Virus record (IMG/VR): IMGVR_UViG_3300020377_000009
Location: 1 to 45,492 of that record
DNA from: a virus
DNA length: 45,492 nucleotides
Direction: 5' to 3' (one strand)
Part shown: positions 31,644 through 39,843 of the stretch, in pieces
How the letters are laid out: each line of letters starts with the position of its first letter
How positions within the stretch are numbered: position 1 is the stretch's first letter
Program-made: the position numbers and the translations under genes
The notes under the pieces: model-generated
The model's database searches: none
What the model was told of the DNA's origin: nothing
The model's input: the letters and a program-made list of their open reading frames with translations, nothing else

Positions 31644-32936
31644 CTAAAATTCAATTACGAGTTTTATATCTTCGATTTGTGCCGTTGCTCTACTTACTTT
31701 TGCTCTATTTTCTAAATACATAACTTGTCCCGAGTGTTTTTCAATTTCTGGATTGCCTAGTGAACTAACGTTAGCCGTTGCTCCACCTGCACCACTGATT
31801 GCTTCAGATCCAGTAAATGCTGTAAATCCTGTTGATGCATCTTGGTGATATCTAATAGTTGTACCATCAATTGAATCAATATAAGCTACTGCTCCGGATG
31901 ATCCACCTGTGATTTGCTCATCAATTACAAAAGATCCACTTACCGAAGTTAAAGCCAAAGATTTATTTGCATTTAGTGTTGTTGCTGTTGCAACACTTGT
32001 AGTTCCATGATCAAATGGATTACGTATAATACCAATTTGTCTATAATCATTATCGATAGGAAAGTCACCTGAACCTTCAGCACCGTCTAGTTTAACGTTT
32101 GTCATAACAAAGAAACTAGATAGTTCATTGACAGGATCTGATCCGTGACCGCCTTTTGGCGATATGATTGGTCGAGCTGCTGCGTTCGATCCACCGCCAC
32201 CTGAAAATGATACGGTTGCGTTTTCATAGTTACCGCCATTGTTTGATATTGTTACTGCAGTAACTGCTCCACCTGCGATTGTTGCTGTTGCCGTTGCGCT
32301 TGATCCATCACCTGCAATTGTTACTGTAGGAGCCGATGTATATCCACTTCCTCCTGCTGTAACAACAACATGATGTATTGCTCCATTATCAGCATTTGAT
32401 TGTACCTGAAATTGAAGTGATCCATCATCTGATGATAATGTTTTTGTCGGCATGAACGCAGATGTTAAAAATTTAGTTGCATCAACACCAGAAAGTGTGA
32501 ACATATATTTCCATCTATATCCATCACCTTGATCAGCTTCTATATTATTTGTAGTTGTTCCTGTTGGTTTGTTAACTGATGCACCTGGACCTGCAATGAT
32601 ACATTTATAACATTTTAATTCATCTGTCAAAACATAATATTGACTGGTTGTAAGATCAACTGTGTCATCATATCCTATATATGAATTACCAGAAACCCAG
32701 TTGTATCGAGTTGATGCGTGTGATAAGTCACCTGAACTCATTTTTTTAGCTGCAATCATTCTCTGATGAGCTGTTTGAGAATCAAGTACTCTATTTACGG
32801 GTGTTGCAATTGCGGTATCTGAGCTCGGCCACTGTTGTGAACGACCTACAAAAAGATACATACTATTACTGCCAACGTCTGATATGAAGTTAGCCGCGTT
32901 TTGCACCCTTATTTCTTTAGTGACGATGGCTACCAT
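31644..32936 (-). CDS. 8: Baseplate wedge protein gp8
   Basis: 430 residues, longer than T4 gp8 (334). The N-terminus VAIVTKEIRVQNAANFI with MYLFVGRSQQWP corresponds to the start of T4 gp8 (IVTSKFRTEKMLNF, FGRSEPW). GDGYRWKYMFTLSG corresponds to GDGYVWEYLFEIP, and the C-terminus KHSGQVMYLENRAKV to RHSGEMIYMENRPPI. An inserted glycine-rich beta region (about 195-260) explains the extra length. gp8 is a dimer in each baseplate wedge. A late promoter and a strong AAGGAAAAGGAA ribosome-binding site lie directly upstream. Confidence 0.85.
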   Translation of the reverse strand: MVAIVTKEIRVQNAANFISDVGSNSMYLFVGRSQQWPSSDTAIATPVNRVLDSQTAHQRMIAAKKMSSGDLSHASTRYNWVSGNSYIGYDDTVDLTTSQYYVLTDELKCYKCIIAGPGASVNKPTGTTTNNIEADQGDGYRWKYMFTLSGVDATKFLTSAFMPTKTLSSDDGSLQFQVQSNADNGAIHHVVVTAGGSGYTSAPTVTIAGDGSSATATATIAGGAVTAVTISNNGGNYENATVSFSGGGGSNAAARPIISPKGGHGSDPVNELSSFFVMTNVKLDGAEGSGDFPIDNDYRQIGIIRNPFDHGTTSVATATTLNANKSLALTSVSGSFVIDEQITGGSSGAVAYIDSIDGTTIRYHQDASTGFTAFTGSEAISGAGGATANVSSLGNPEIEKHSGQVMYLENRAKVSRATAQIEDIKLVIEF

Positions 32937-32958
32937 TTTATTTCCTTTTCCTTCTTGT

Positions 32959-32966
32959 TATTTATA
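32959..32966 (-). promoter_or_regulatory. T4-type late promoter TATAAATA
   Basis: Exact TATAAATA on the minus strand between the gp7-position gene (ends at 32972) and gp8 (starts at 32936). The predicted start near 32953 gives a 17-nt leader with a good ribosome-binding site. Confidence 0.75.
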
Positions 32967-32971
32967 TAAGT

Positions 32972-33943
32972 TTACGATATCGTTATCACAGAATCGAAAG
33001 ATAATTCTATCGCTTCTTGGTTCACAGCTTGTTGAACGGTGAAATTCTTAAAGTCATCTATAACACCACCCGGATGATTTGGAGGTGTTACGCTATATGC
33101 TGTATTTACCCCAGTTTCATTGTTTGCTCGAGTCTGAGAAACAGTGATTGGAGTTGAATAAGTTTCTGTTTGTGGCAAGAATTTGTACATGTCTACGTGT
33201 AAGAAACTCGATGTCAACGGTGGCTGAGGTGCCACTGTAACATAATCTATATCTACAAGGCAAGATCTTGCTGGCAATTCAACATCTGCTGATACTACAT
33301 CAATAATAATATTAAACGCACCAACATCAATTTGTCTACCCGGAGGTGTTCCCATTTTACCTGATGCATTTGTAAAAATAACAACTTCACCAAAGAATGC
33401 AAAACCCGCAGGATGAAGAAGTTTCTTTACCGCATCATTCCATTGTTCAATTGTTTGACCGGTTTTAATTACATATGAAAATGACTGATAATATCTTGAA
33501 TCTTGAATCTTTTTAAGGTGAGATATTTTACCATCATCACCTGTCCATTTTTGAAATGATTGATCCCATTTACCATCAGATGGTTTAAGTATATCTACTC
33601 TTGGAAAGTATAGTTCAATATTGTCGTTAAAGATAAGATTAAACAAAGCAACATATGAAGGTTCAGCACCTTTAGATAAGTAAATGTCTGTAACGTTTTT
33701 ATACAATTTAACTTTGTCAGCAACAACATTTTCTGGAATTGATACAGCAAGTTCTCTTTGTAAATACTCAATAAAGGCTGTTGACACTTGATCAAGATCT
33801 CTATATTCCGGAAGAGTATTAAGTATTTTGCCAGCGCCACCATCTTGATCAAGAAAGTTGAAATACGCTTCAGCGAATGCAACTAACTTTGGATCATTAT
33901 GCCTGATATGTTCAGGAATTACTGAGTTAATATCATATCGCAT
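32972..33943 (-). CDS. Putative baseplate wedge protein in the gp7 position
   Basis: 323 residues. It begins RYDINSVIPEHIRHNDPKLV, then FAEAYFNFLDQDGGAGKILN, RELAVSIP, DIYLSKGAEPSYVALFNLIF and LKPSDGKWDQSF, a helical domain seen in marine T4-like baseplates. It lies between gp6 and gp8, where T4 has gp7 (1032 residues), but is a third of its size and no specific gp7 match is claimed. Residues about 195-323 are beta-rich. It starts one base from the end of gp6. A role in wedge assembly is inferred from gene order. Confidence 0.55.
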   Translation of the reverse strand: MRYDINSVIPEHIRHNDPKLVAFAEAYFNFLDQDGGAGKILNTLPEYRDLDQVSTAFIEYLQRELAVSIPENVVADKVKLYKNVTDIYLSKGAEPSYVALFNLIFNDNIELYFPRVDILKPSDGKWDQSFQKWTGDDGKISHLKKIQDSRYYQSFSYVIKTGQTIEQWNDAVKKLLHPAGFAFFGEVVIFTNASGKMGTPPGRQIDVGAFNIIIDVVSADVELPARSCLVDIDYVTVAPQPPLTSSFLHVDMYKFLPQTETYSTPITVSQTRANNETGVNTAYSVTPPNHPGGVIDDFKNFTVQQAVNQEAIELSFDSVITIS

Positions 33944-36096
33944 TAGTAACTACTCCCAGAGCCTCCGTAGTTAGGCGTTGTTGTATATCCTACACCTGCG
34001 ATAGCACCACCTGTTGCAACTGTGTCAACTTGTGGTGTAACTACTACGTTATTCATATCAATTTCTACAAGCTGATTTCTTTGAGGTGCAATATCATTTG
34101 AATTTGGTGTTGCAGTAATAGTTATGTATGAGCCAGTTATAGCTTCTGGAAGGAATGAAGTAATTGTAACAATACCATTCACTGTATCCACACTTCCAGC
34201 GTTCTCTACTGTTATAATTTTTTGATTAGTAGAACTTAATCTAAATATCTGTAGTTGTCTTGCTGTAGATGATGTATTTGTTTGGAACAATGTGTATAGT
34301 GAACTATCATATGATGTTAGTCCATGATTTGAAAATGTTGACGGCATATAGAATGTTATGCCAGTAAACTCTAAGAACGTATGAGTATGGCTATTTCCAA
34401 TTCCACCATTTACTACATCTGCTGAATTGGCTGCAGCTGCAGTAGTGTAAAGAGGATAAAAATATCCTTTACTTCCTGCATAGTTTGCGTTTTCTGTGCC
34501 ATACACCGCATATGGTCCAGTAGATGCACCAGCATCTACAGAAAATGTAGTAATTGGTGTGTCTTGAAATTGGTGTAATTGACCATTTAAAGTAAATGTG
34601 GTTGAACTAATAATTGATTGTGCTGCACCTATGTTTGTAAAGAATCCATTGTTATAATCTAGTGTATATTTCTTTGCAGTACCAAGAGTAGGTGATAATC
34701 TCTTTTGAATTCCTACGTTGACTGTAGAGTTTAATATTGATGCATCAGCATTATCTATTTCACCGAGTAGTTGTGAATGCCTGAACACACCGTCAAACTT
34801 CTTAAGGTTAGTATCATTATATGTTTGTATAACACTTCTTACTTTACTTGTTAATTCACCAGATGTTAAAGAAGTTAAGTTAGGATCATATTTTACGAAC
34901 ACTGTAAGTTTAATGTAAAGATAAACTGGATCTACAATCTCAGGTGTAATTGACACAATGTTCTTAGGTTTTAAGATTGTGTCTATAATGCTTTGCTTTT
35001 CTGATGCACCTAATGTTGTTCCTGTTTTAGGTTTAATTGAGACAAACACTTTACCATATTCAGGTGGATCATTTTCTTCACCGCCCCACACTGAAACAGT
35101 TTCAGCATTAGCATATTGATTCTTAATTACCGTTTGATAATCATCTGCAGTAACAACTCTATTTTGAGATAGATATGAAAGTGGAGCATTAAATCTTATA
35201 GATTCAATATCTTCTTTGACTGCACCACCAGATGATTTAGTTACTAGACTTATGCTTGTATTTGTGTTTCCTTCAATATTACCTTCAAGCGCAAATGCTG
35301 TAGCATTATTTGAAGCTGTTCCATCTGTAATTAAATATTCAAATGTAATTACATTTCCAGCTACTAGTTTTTTACCGAATGAGTTGTCACCAAAATAAAT
35401 CTCATATTTTCCATCAAGTCCTTCTTGTAAAAAGTAAACTTCTGATGTACCTGATACGTTAACAATATTAGTTACAAGAGAATAAACAGCATCTGAAGAA
35501 CTAGCAGCATTTGGTTTTACTTTAACAACTATAGATGATGTATCAACATTCACATCAGGTATTTCATATTTTTGTCTTGCATCACTATCGTCAACTGTAT
35601 ATGTAAATGTCTTAAGTTTTCCTTGGCTTATTACTACATTTGAAAATTTATATACACCTGCATCAGGCTGAATTGTTTGAGCAATTAGATTTACAAAATT
35701 AAATTTCTTTCCGTCAATTGTTGAACTGAATGCTGTTCCTCTACTCATTGTTAATGATGAAGGAGTTCCAGCTGGACTATTAACAGTTACGTCTAATGTT
35801 GCAGAAGCGGCTGTTCTTGATCTTGGTACATATCCTAAAGATTTTGCATGACTTACAACATTATTTCTAACTTGAGCCGTGTCTAGATAAAGCTCATTTG
35901 CTTGAACATTAGCATTAAACGCGTTGTAAAATGTATTATATGATAATACATCAAGCAATGTAGATAGAGCGCTACCGTCAAAATCATAGTCAGCCAGTGT
36001 AGTTTGATTTTGCATATACGTTTTAAGATTTGACCTAATCTGATCAAAATCAAGCTCAGTGACGTTAAGTCTATTTTTTGAAGATGTTGTGGCCAT
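33943..36096 (-). CDS. 6: Baseplate wedge protein gp6
   Basis: 717 residues (T4 gp6: 660). N-terminal LNVTELDFDQIRSNLKTYMQ, DFDGSALSTLLDVLSYNTFY and NANVQANELYLDTAQVRNNV are characteristic of gp6. The middle (EDIESIRFNAPLSYLSQNRV, then VTADDYQTVIKNQY) matches the baseplate J-like core shared by contractile tails. The C-terminal 220 residues (after about 490) are beta-rich and appear to be an added domain. gp6 forms the ring joining the six wedges. It overlaps gp25 and the following gene by 1 nt each. Confidence 0.9.
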   Translation of the reverse strand: MATTSSKNRLNVTELDFDQIRSNLKTYMQNQTTLADYDFDGSALSTLLDVLSYNTFYNAFNANVQANELYLDTAQVRNNVVSHAKSLGYVPRSRTAASATLDVTVNSPAGTPSSLTMSRGTAFSSTIDGKKFNFVNLIAQTIQPDAGVYKFSNVVISQGKLKTFTYTVDDSDARQKYEIPDVNVDTSSIVVKVKPNAASSSDAVYSLVTNIVNVSGTSEVYFLQEGLDGKYEIYFGDNSFGKKLVAGNVITFEYLITDGTASNNATAFALEGNIEGNTNTSISLVTKSSGGAVKEDIESIRFNAPLSYLSQNRVVTADDYQTVIKNQYANAETVSVWGGEENDPPEYGKVFVSIKPKTGTTLGASEKQSIIDTILKPKNIVSITPEIVDPVYLYIKLTVFVKYDPNLTSLTSGELTSKVRSVIQTYNDTNLKKFDGVFRHSQLLGEIDNADASILNSTVNVGIQKRLSPTLGTAKKYTLDYNNGFFTNIGAAQSIISSTTFTLNGQLHQFQDTPITTFSVDAGASTGPYAVYGTENANYAGSKGYFYPLYTTAAAANSADVVNGGIGNSHTHTFLEFTGITFYMPSTFSNHGLTSYDSSLYTLFQTNTSSTARQLQIFRLSSTNQKIITVENAGSVDTVNGIVTITSFLPEAITGSYITITATPNSNDIAPQRNQLVEIDMNNVVVTPQVDTVATGGAIAGVGYTTTPNYGGSGSSY

Positions 36097-36533
36097 TATT
36101 TTATTCTCTCTAAGTAAAAGTCAACTTGTTCCTGTTGACCAATTGATATTATGTTAAAAATTATAGCAACTCTTACTCTATTTTTGTCTGATTCATCTGT
36201 GACTTCAACATCTATAAGATCAACTCTAGGTTCATGGTTTTCTATCGTCATAGTGATTTCATCTTGAATATCTAAAGCAGTCCATACATCTGTTAATTCA
36301 AAAAGTAAACCTCTAACACGTGATCCTAAGTTAGGTTGAAATGGTCTTTCATGCAAATCAGTGAAGACCAGATTTTTAACACTTTGTTTTATGGCATCTA
36401 TATCTCTTTTAATTGTTATATCACCATTGTTTGGATTAGCAATAAATGATAGATCAAAATCAGAATAGAGACTCTGTCTAGCTCTGATCCTTGATGTTAA
36501 TGATGCATCACTTCTTGTTTGTGTTCTTGCCAT
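36096..36533 (-). CDS. 25: Baseplate wedge protein gp25
   Basis: 145 residues (T4 gp25: 132). DLSFIANPNNGDITIKRDID and AIKQSVKNLVFTDLHERPFQ, then PNLGSRVRGLLFEL, are the gp25 (lysozyme-like fold) signature, with the EPR-like core altered to HERPF. gp25 binds gp6 and the sheath. The ATG at 36533 lies exactly 5 nt after a TATAAATA, without a ribosome-binding site between, so the mRNA may begin at the start codon. It is followed directly by gp6 (TAATG). Confidence 0.9.
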   Translation of the reverse strand: MARTQTRSDASLTSRIRARQSLYSDFDLSFIANPNNGDITIKRDIDAIKQSVKNLVFTDLHERPFQPNLGSRVRGLLFELTDVWTALDIQDEITMTIENHEPRVDLIDVEVTDESDKNRVRVAIIFNIISIGQQEQVDFYLERIK

Positions 36534-36538
36534 ACTAC

Positions 36539-36546
36539 TATTTATA
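36539..36546 (-). promoter_or_regulatory. Late promoter giving a leaderless gp25 transcript
   Basis: The minus strand reads TATAAATA-GTAGT-ATG. In T4 the octamer covers about -13 to -6, so position +1 falls on the A of the gp25 start codon. The same arrangement occurs at 43370-43385. Confidence 0.7.
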
Positions 36547-36548
36547 CA

Positions 36549-37613
36549 CTATTGAGCGTTGTTATCGATATTTAAATACTGTGCTCTATCAACAACAGCC
36601 TGTTTATATTTGTCCCATTGAGTTTGAATTTGAAACCACTTATTAAAGTCTTCTTCTAAATTTTCTTGAGTTGCATAAGTAATGTAGATAAGATCCCAAT
36701 CATCTTTAGTTTTTAAACCAGCTAAAAATTTTAGATAGGCATCTTCTGTGTCATAAAATATTGCTTCTCTGCTATCTATGAGTGTTATAGTTCTTAATAA
36801 CTCTTGTTCTTTTTCATAATATTGCGCAACTCTCTGAGGCATTTTTCCGGCTTGATATAAATCAAGAGCTTTTCTTCCTGTAGTTCTTTGAAGATTTATT
36901 AGCTGGCTTCTTGGTGAAGAGTTTGCCTTTTTATAATCTTCATATGCCTTGTTTGCATCATCTTTTAAAATTCTCCAATATACTTCAATCATAGGATCTA
37001 TTATGCCAGTGACTCTATCCCATTCTGTCATTACTTCATCATATGATTTTCCAGAAGGAGAAACAACCGATGGCTTTTTAGATGGTTGTTGATCTTTATG
37101 TTCTGTAACTGTTTGAACTTTTGCAGCAGAATCTTCAGGCTTAGTAGCATTTACATTTGGTGTTTCCACAGCTTTTGCTTTTTCAACTATTGATCCATCT
37201 GCAGCAACTTCTTTATTTGGAAATAAACTACATGGATCAAATCCTGTAAGAGATCCTGAAGTTACTGCTGTTTGGACAATCGTAGTCATTTGATCTATAT
37301 AACCTTGAAGTTCATCTGAAGGTAAACCTGAAAATGTTTCTTGTAGTTGAGCAATTTTTCCAGGCAAGCTTGTTATTGCAACATCAAGATTAGCTGTCAA
37401 AGATGTAACAGCAGAATTGATCTCATCTTGAAGATTTGGTAGAGCTACACTTGGTATTGGAACTTTAACAGATTCTAATGCAGTAAGTGCCTCAGCTGCT
37501 TTAGCTTCAAGTGTTGCAAGACCTGCTTTACCTTGAGCAAGTGCTGCTTCAATCTCGTCTGTTACACCGTCAAGTGCTTCTAGCGATACGTTATTTCCAC
37601 AAATTAATGTCAT
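36549..37613 (-). CDS. Coiled-coil baseplate-region structural protein
   Basis: 354 residues from the ATG at 37613, which forms ATGA with the upstream stop; an ATG 42 nt further up is less likely. TLICGNNVSLEALDGVTDEI leads into a long helical part (about 15-115) rich in Ala, Leu, Glu and Gln. A Pro/Lys/Ser-rich linker follows (about 140-185), then a second helical domain with Trp and Tyr (EWDRVTGIIDPMIEVYWRIL, ending VVDRAQYLNIDNNAQ). It lies between the spike-peptidase gene and gp25. Possibly a hub component, tape-measure-like piece or chaperone. Confidence 0.55.
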   Translation of the reverse strand: MTLICGNNVSLEALDGVTDEIEAALAQGKAGLATLEAKAAEALTALESVKVPIPSVALPNLQDEINSAVTSLTANLDVAITSLPGKIAQLQETFSGLPSDELQGYIDQMTTIVQTAVTSGSLTGFDPCSLFPNKEVAADGSIVEKAKAVETPNVNATKPEDSAAKVQTVTEHKDQQPSKKPSVVSPSGKSYDEVMTEWDRVTGIIDPMIEVYWRILKDDANKAYEDYKKANSSPRSQLINLQRTTGRKALDLYQAGKMPQRVAQYYEKEQELLRTITLIDSREAIFYDTEDAYLKFLAGLKTKDDWDLIYITYATQENLEEDFNKWFQIQTQWDKYKQAVVDRAQYLNIDNNAQ

Positions 37614-38587
37614 GACGTTGCATACCCCAATGGTCCTAATGCGTTTTGAGCCCATGGAAACTGTGGTAGACTGGTTCTACTAGTGTTTGGACCCCATGCT
37701 CTTTTATTACTTAAATCAATATGAGTAAAAGAGTTGTAAATACCTATTCCTCTAAAACCAGCATTATACGCCGCAGTAAGAAATGCTTGTCTTTGTGAAG
37801 TTGATTTTCCTGTTTGAATTACATCAATAGCTAATCCTGTTTGATGAACACTCTTTTTTACACCTCCTACACGTTTATTGTACGCTGAAGATCTAAAAGC
37901 ACTTGTAATATCAAGTGTATATCCTACTGCAGATGCTAATGCAGATGCTGCCGAACATACAGAAGGAGATATTCTTGGATCTGTATGTGGTAAAAAGTTT
38001 AAGTTAGGAGAGCTACATACTGGAAATTCACTTTCACTCGGGCCTGCATCTTGAGGTCCAGTTACATTATTTGTAGGACTCGTGTTATTAAATCTTGCCG
38101 AAGGTATTCCACCATCTCCGTATTCACCTACTTCATTTTTAGCTGCAACTTCTGGTCCTAAGTCTGCAATTGCTGTTTCTATACCATCATAAACATCTTG
38201 TGCAAATGCATCAAGTTCTGTGGCTGTAAATCCCGCTGGTGCAAATACTTCTACACCCATGTGTTTTGCTACCGCTGCGGCCGCTGTTGCAACATATACA
38301 TTTGATGCACCACCAGTCATTGCACCTGCATCAGCTGCGGCAGTTATAAATGTGGCTCTTTTGCCATGTACAAAGACAGTAGGAGATCCTGCACCTACAG
38401 TTGCTGTATGAGGTGCACATATTGGCACAGGCGGAAAAGGATGTGGAATAGTAGGATCAGTTTTTCGAGCAACTAAAGATCCATTTGCAAACACATTGCC
38501 TTGTCCTGGTGTATCTAAAATAGTTGTAGCAACACATGCGTGACCTGTTGTTAAACTATCTCCTTCTCTTGATACTAGTGCAGTCAT
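37610..38587 (-). CDS. PAAR spike-tip protein fused to M15 peptidase
   Basis: 325 residues. Residues 1-110 form a PAAR domain (SLTTGHACVATTILDTPGQG, HPFPPVPICAPHTATVGAGS, TVFVHGKRATFI) that caps membrane-piercing spikes. After a linker (about 120-200) comes a peptidase M15/VanY-like domain: DITSAFRSSAYNKRVGG, SVHQTGLAIDV (H248-x2-G-x-A-x-D255) and FTHIDLSNKRAWGP (H289, D291), the zinc-binding pattern of DD/LD-carboxypeptidases. It probably opens the cell wall at injection, standing in for the lysozyme that T4 carries on gp5. It overlaps gp5 by one base and lies downstream of it. Confidence 0.85.
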   Translation of the reverse strand: MTALVSREGDSLTTGHACVATTILDTPGQGNVFANGSLVARKTDPTIPHPFPPVPICAPHTATVGAGSPTVFVHGKRATFITAAADAGAMTGGASNVYVATAAAAVAKHMGVEVFAPAGFTATELDAFAQDVYDGIETAIADLGPEVAAKNEVGEYGDGGIPSARFNNTSPTNNVTGPQDAGPSESEFPVCSSPNLNFLPHTDPRISPSVCSAASALASAVGYTLDITSAFRSSAYNKRVGGVKKSVHQTGLAIDVIQTGKSTSQRQAFLTAAYNAGFRGIGIYNSFTHIDLSNKRAWGPNTSRTSLPQFPWAQNALGPLGYATS

Positions 38588-39843
38588 TAGTTCAGATCTA
38601 TCCTCGCTCCATTAATATCAATATTTCCTACTACATTATCAGTGTAGTTTCCATTGACAGCATTTGTAGTATTACCATCAACAACTGTATGTAAGTTTAA
38701 TGCTGTTTCAAGACTCATATTTTGTTTTGACGCTATTTGTAAATGACCAGTTGTTGATAACTCAAATCCTTGTGCTGATGCAAACATCTTTATCTTATTT
38801 AATCCGACTAAAGTAAGTTCACCACCAACTTGTATTTTTTCTTTTTTACCTATTGTGGTTTTTCTTTGTCCGTCAACAATTCTTTCTTCATCACCGCCGA
38901 TTCTTTTCAAATACTTTTCGGTCACATTACATCCATAATCTTGACCTATTTCAATGTGTTCTGAATTAGCAATGGATGTTTGTCTTGATTTACGTATTAA
39001 CTCTGTTTTATTACCTACAACTTCAAGATGATAATTACCTTTTACGAGTTGTCTGTAATTGCCGTCAACTGTCATGTTTACATTGCCTCTTATATAAACA
39101 TTTTCATCACTTAAAACAGCTACATAATTCTTACCTTTGATAGTATGCGCAACAGTTCCGTCATTAAGTATTTCATGACTTGTTCCACTCTTATGATAAG
39201 TTGCTATTCTTTCCGCGCCAGGTGTGTCATCAATTTCTATTTGATGACCTGATTCGGTTTGAGTAACTTTATTGTAAGGATATGCTGGTGCCTTTCCATT
39301 TTGAGGTTCAGGCATATCCCAAGCTTCACGTTCGTAATATGAATCTGCTTCATCTTGAACAACAGTTGATACCTTATCTGGTACTGCTGTATCTACTTTA
39401 ATAGTTCTTAAATCGCTTTTTGTAATAAACGCCTGTGTATTTTTGTATTGTCCGCCAGCAGCGTGTGGAACATCAGAACCTTCATTTCTTTGAGGATTGT
39501 TTGAGTTAGGATCAGTAAATCCTTTGCCGGCTTTTCCGCTCGGTCCTGCATCACCATGTACAGTTCCCATTATGAAAGGAACTTGTTTGGAACTTCCGTC
39601 CATATAAAATCCAACTACCCAAGAACCTTGTTGAATTCCAGTAGGACTTGATCCGACACCACCAAGAGATGAAGAAGTAACTGGCATCATAACTTGAGCC
39701 CATGGCAAATCTTCTTTTGGTATTTTAGTTAAGTCATCTGTGTGATCACCGAAGATTCTTACTCTTAATCTTCCCATACCTTTAGGATCATTTCTATCTT
39801 CTACAATCCCCATAAACCAATAAAATTCAGGTTTAATTCTCAT
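38587..39843 (-). CDS. 5: Central spike protein gp5, without lysozyme domain
   Basis: 418 residues (T4 gp5: 575). An OB-fold (about 1-110) with FYWFMGIVEDRNDPKGMGRL, RVRIFGD, DLPWAQVMMP, GSWVVGFYMDG and PFIMGTVHG is typical of gp5/VgrG. A long linker leads to a beta-helical needle (about 205-418) with repeated strands ending in YRQLVKGNYHLEVVGNKTEL, ERIVDGQRKTTIGKKEKIQV and DNVVGNIDINGARIDLN. No lysozyme catalytic sequence is present between them. The needle's tip would carry the PAAR-peptidase protein encoded next. It overlaps gp27-like by 11 nt. Confidence 0.85.
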   Translation of the reverse strand: MRIKPEFYWFMGIVEDRNDPKGMGRLRVRIFGDHTDDLTKIPKEDLPWAQVMMPVTSSSLGGVGSSPTGIQQGSWVVGFYMDGSSKQVPFIMGTVHGDAGPSGKAGKGFTDPNSNNPQRNEGSDVPHAAGGQYKNTQAFITKSDLRTIKVDTAVPDKVSTVVQDEADSYYEREAWDMPEPQNGKAPAYPYNKVTQTESGHQIEIDDTPGAERIATYHKSGTSHEILNDGTVAHTIKGKNYVAVLSDENVYIRGNVNMTVDGNYRQLVKGNYHLEVVGNKTELIRKSRQTSIANSEHIEIGQDYGCNVTEKYLKRIGGDEERIVDGQRKTTIGKKEKIQVGGELTLVGLNKIKMFASAQGFELSTTGHLQIASKQNMSLETALNLHTVVDGNTTNAVNGNYTDNVVGNIDINGARIDLN

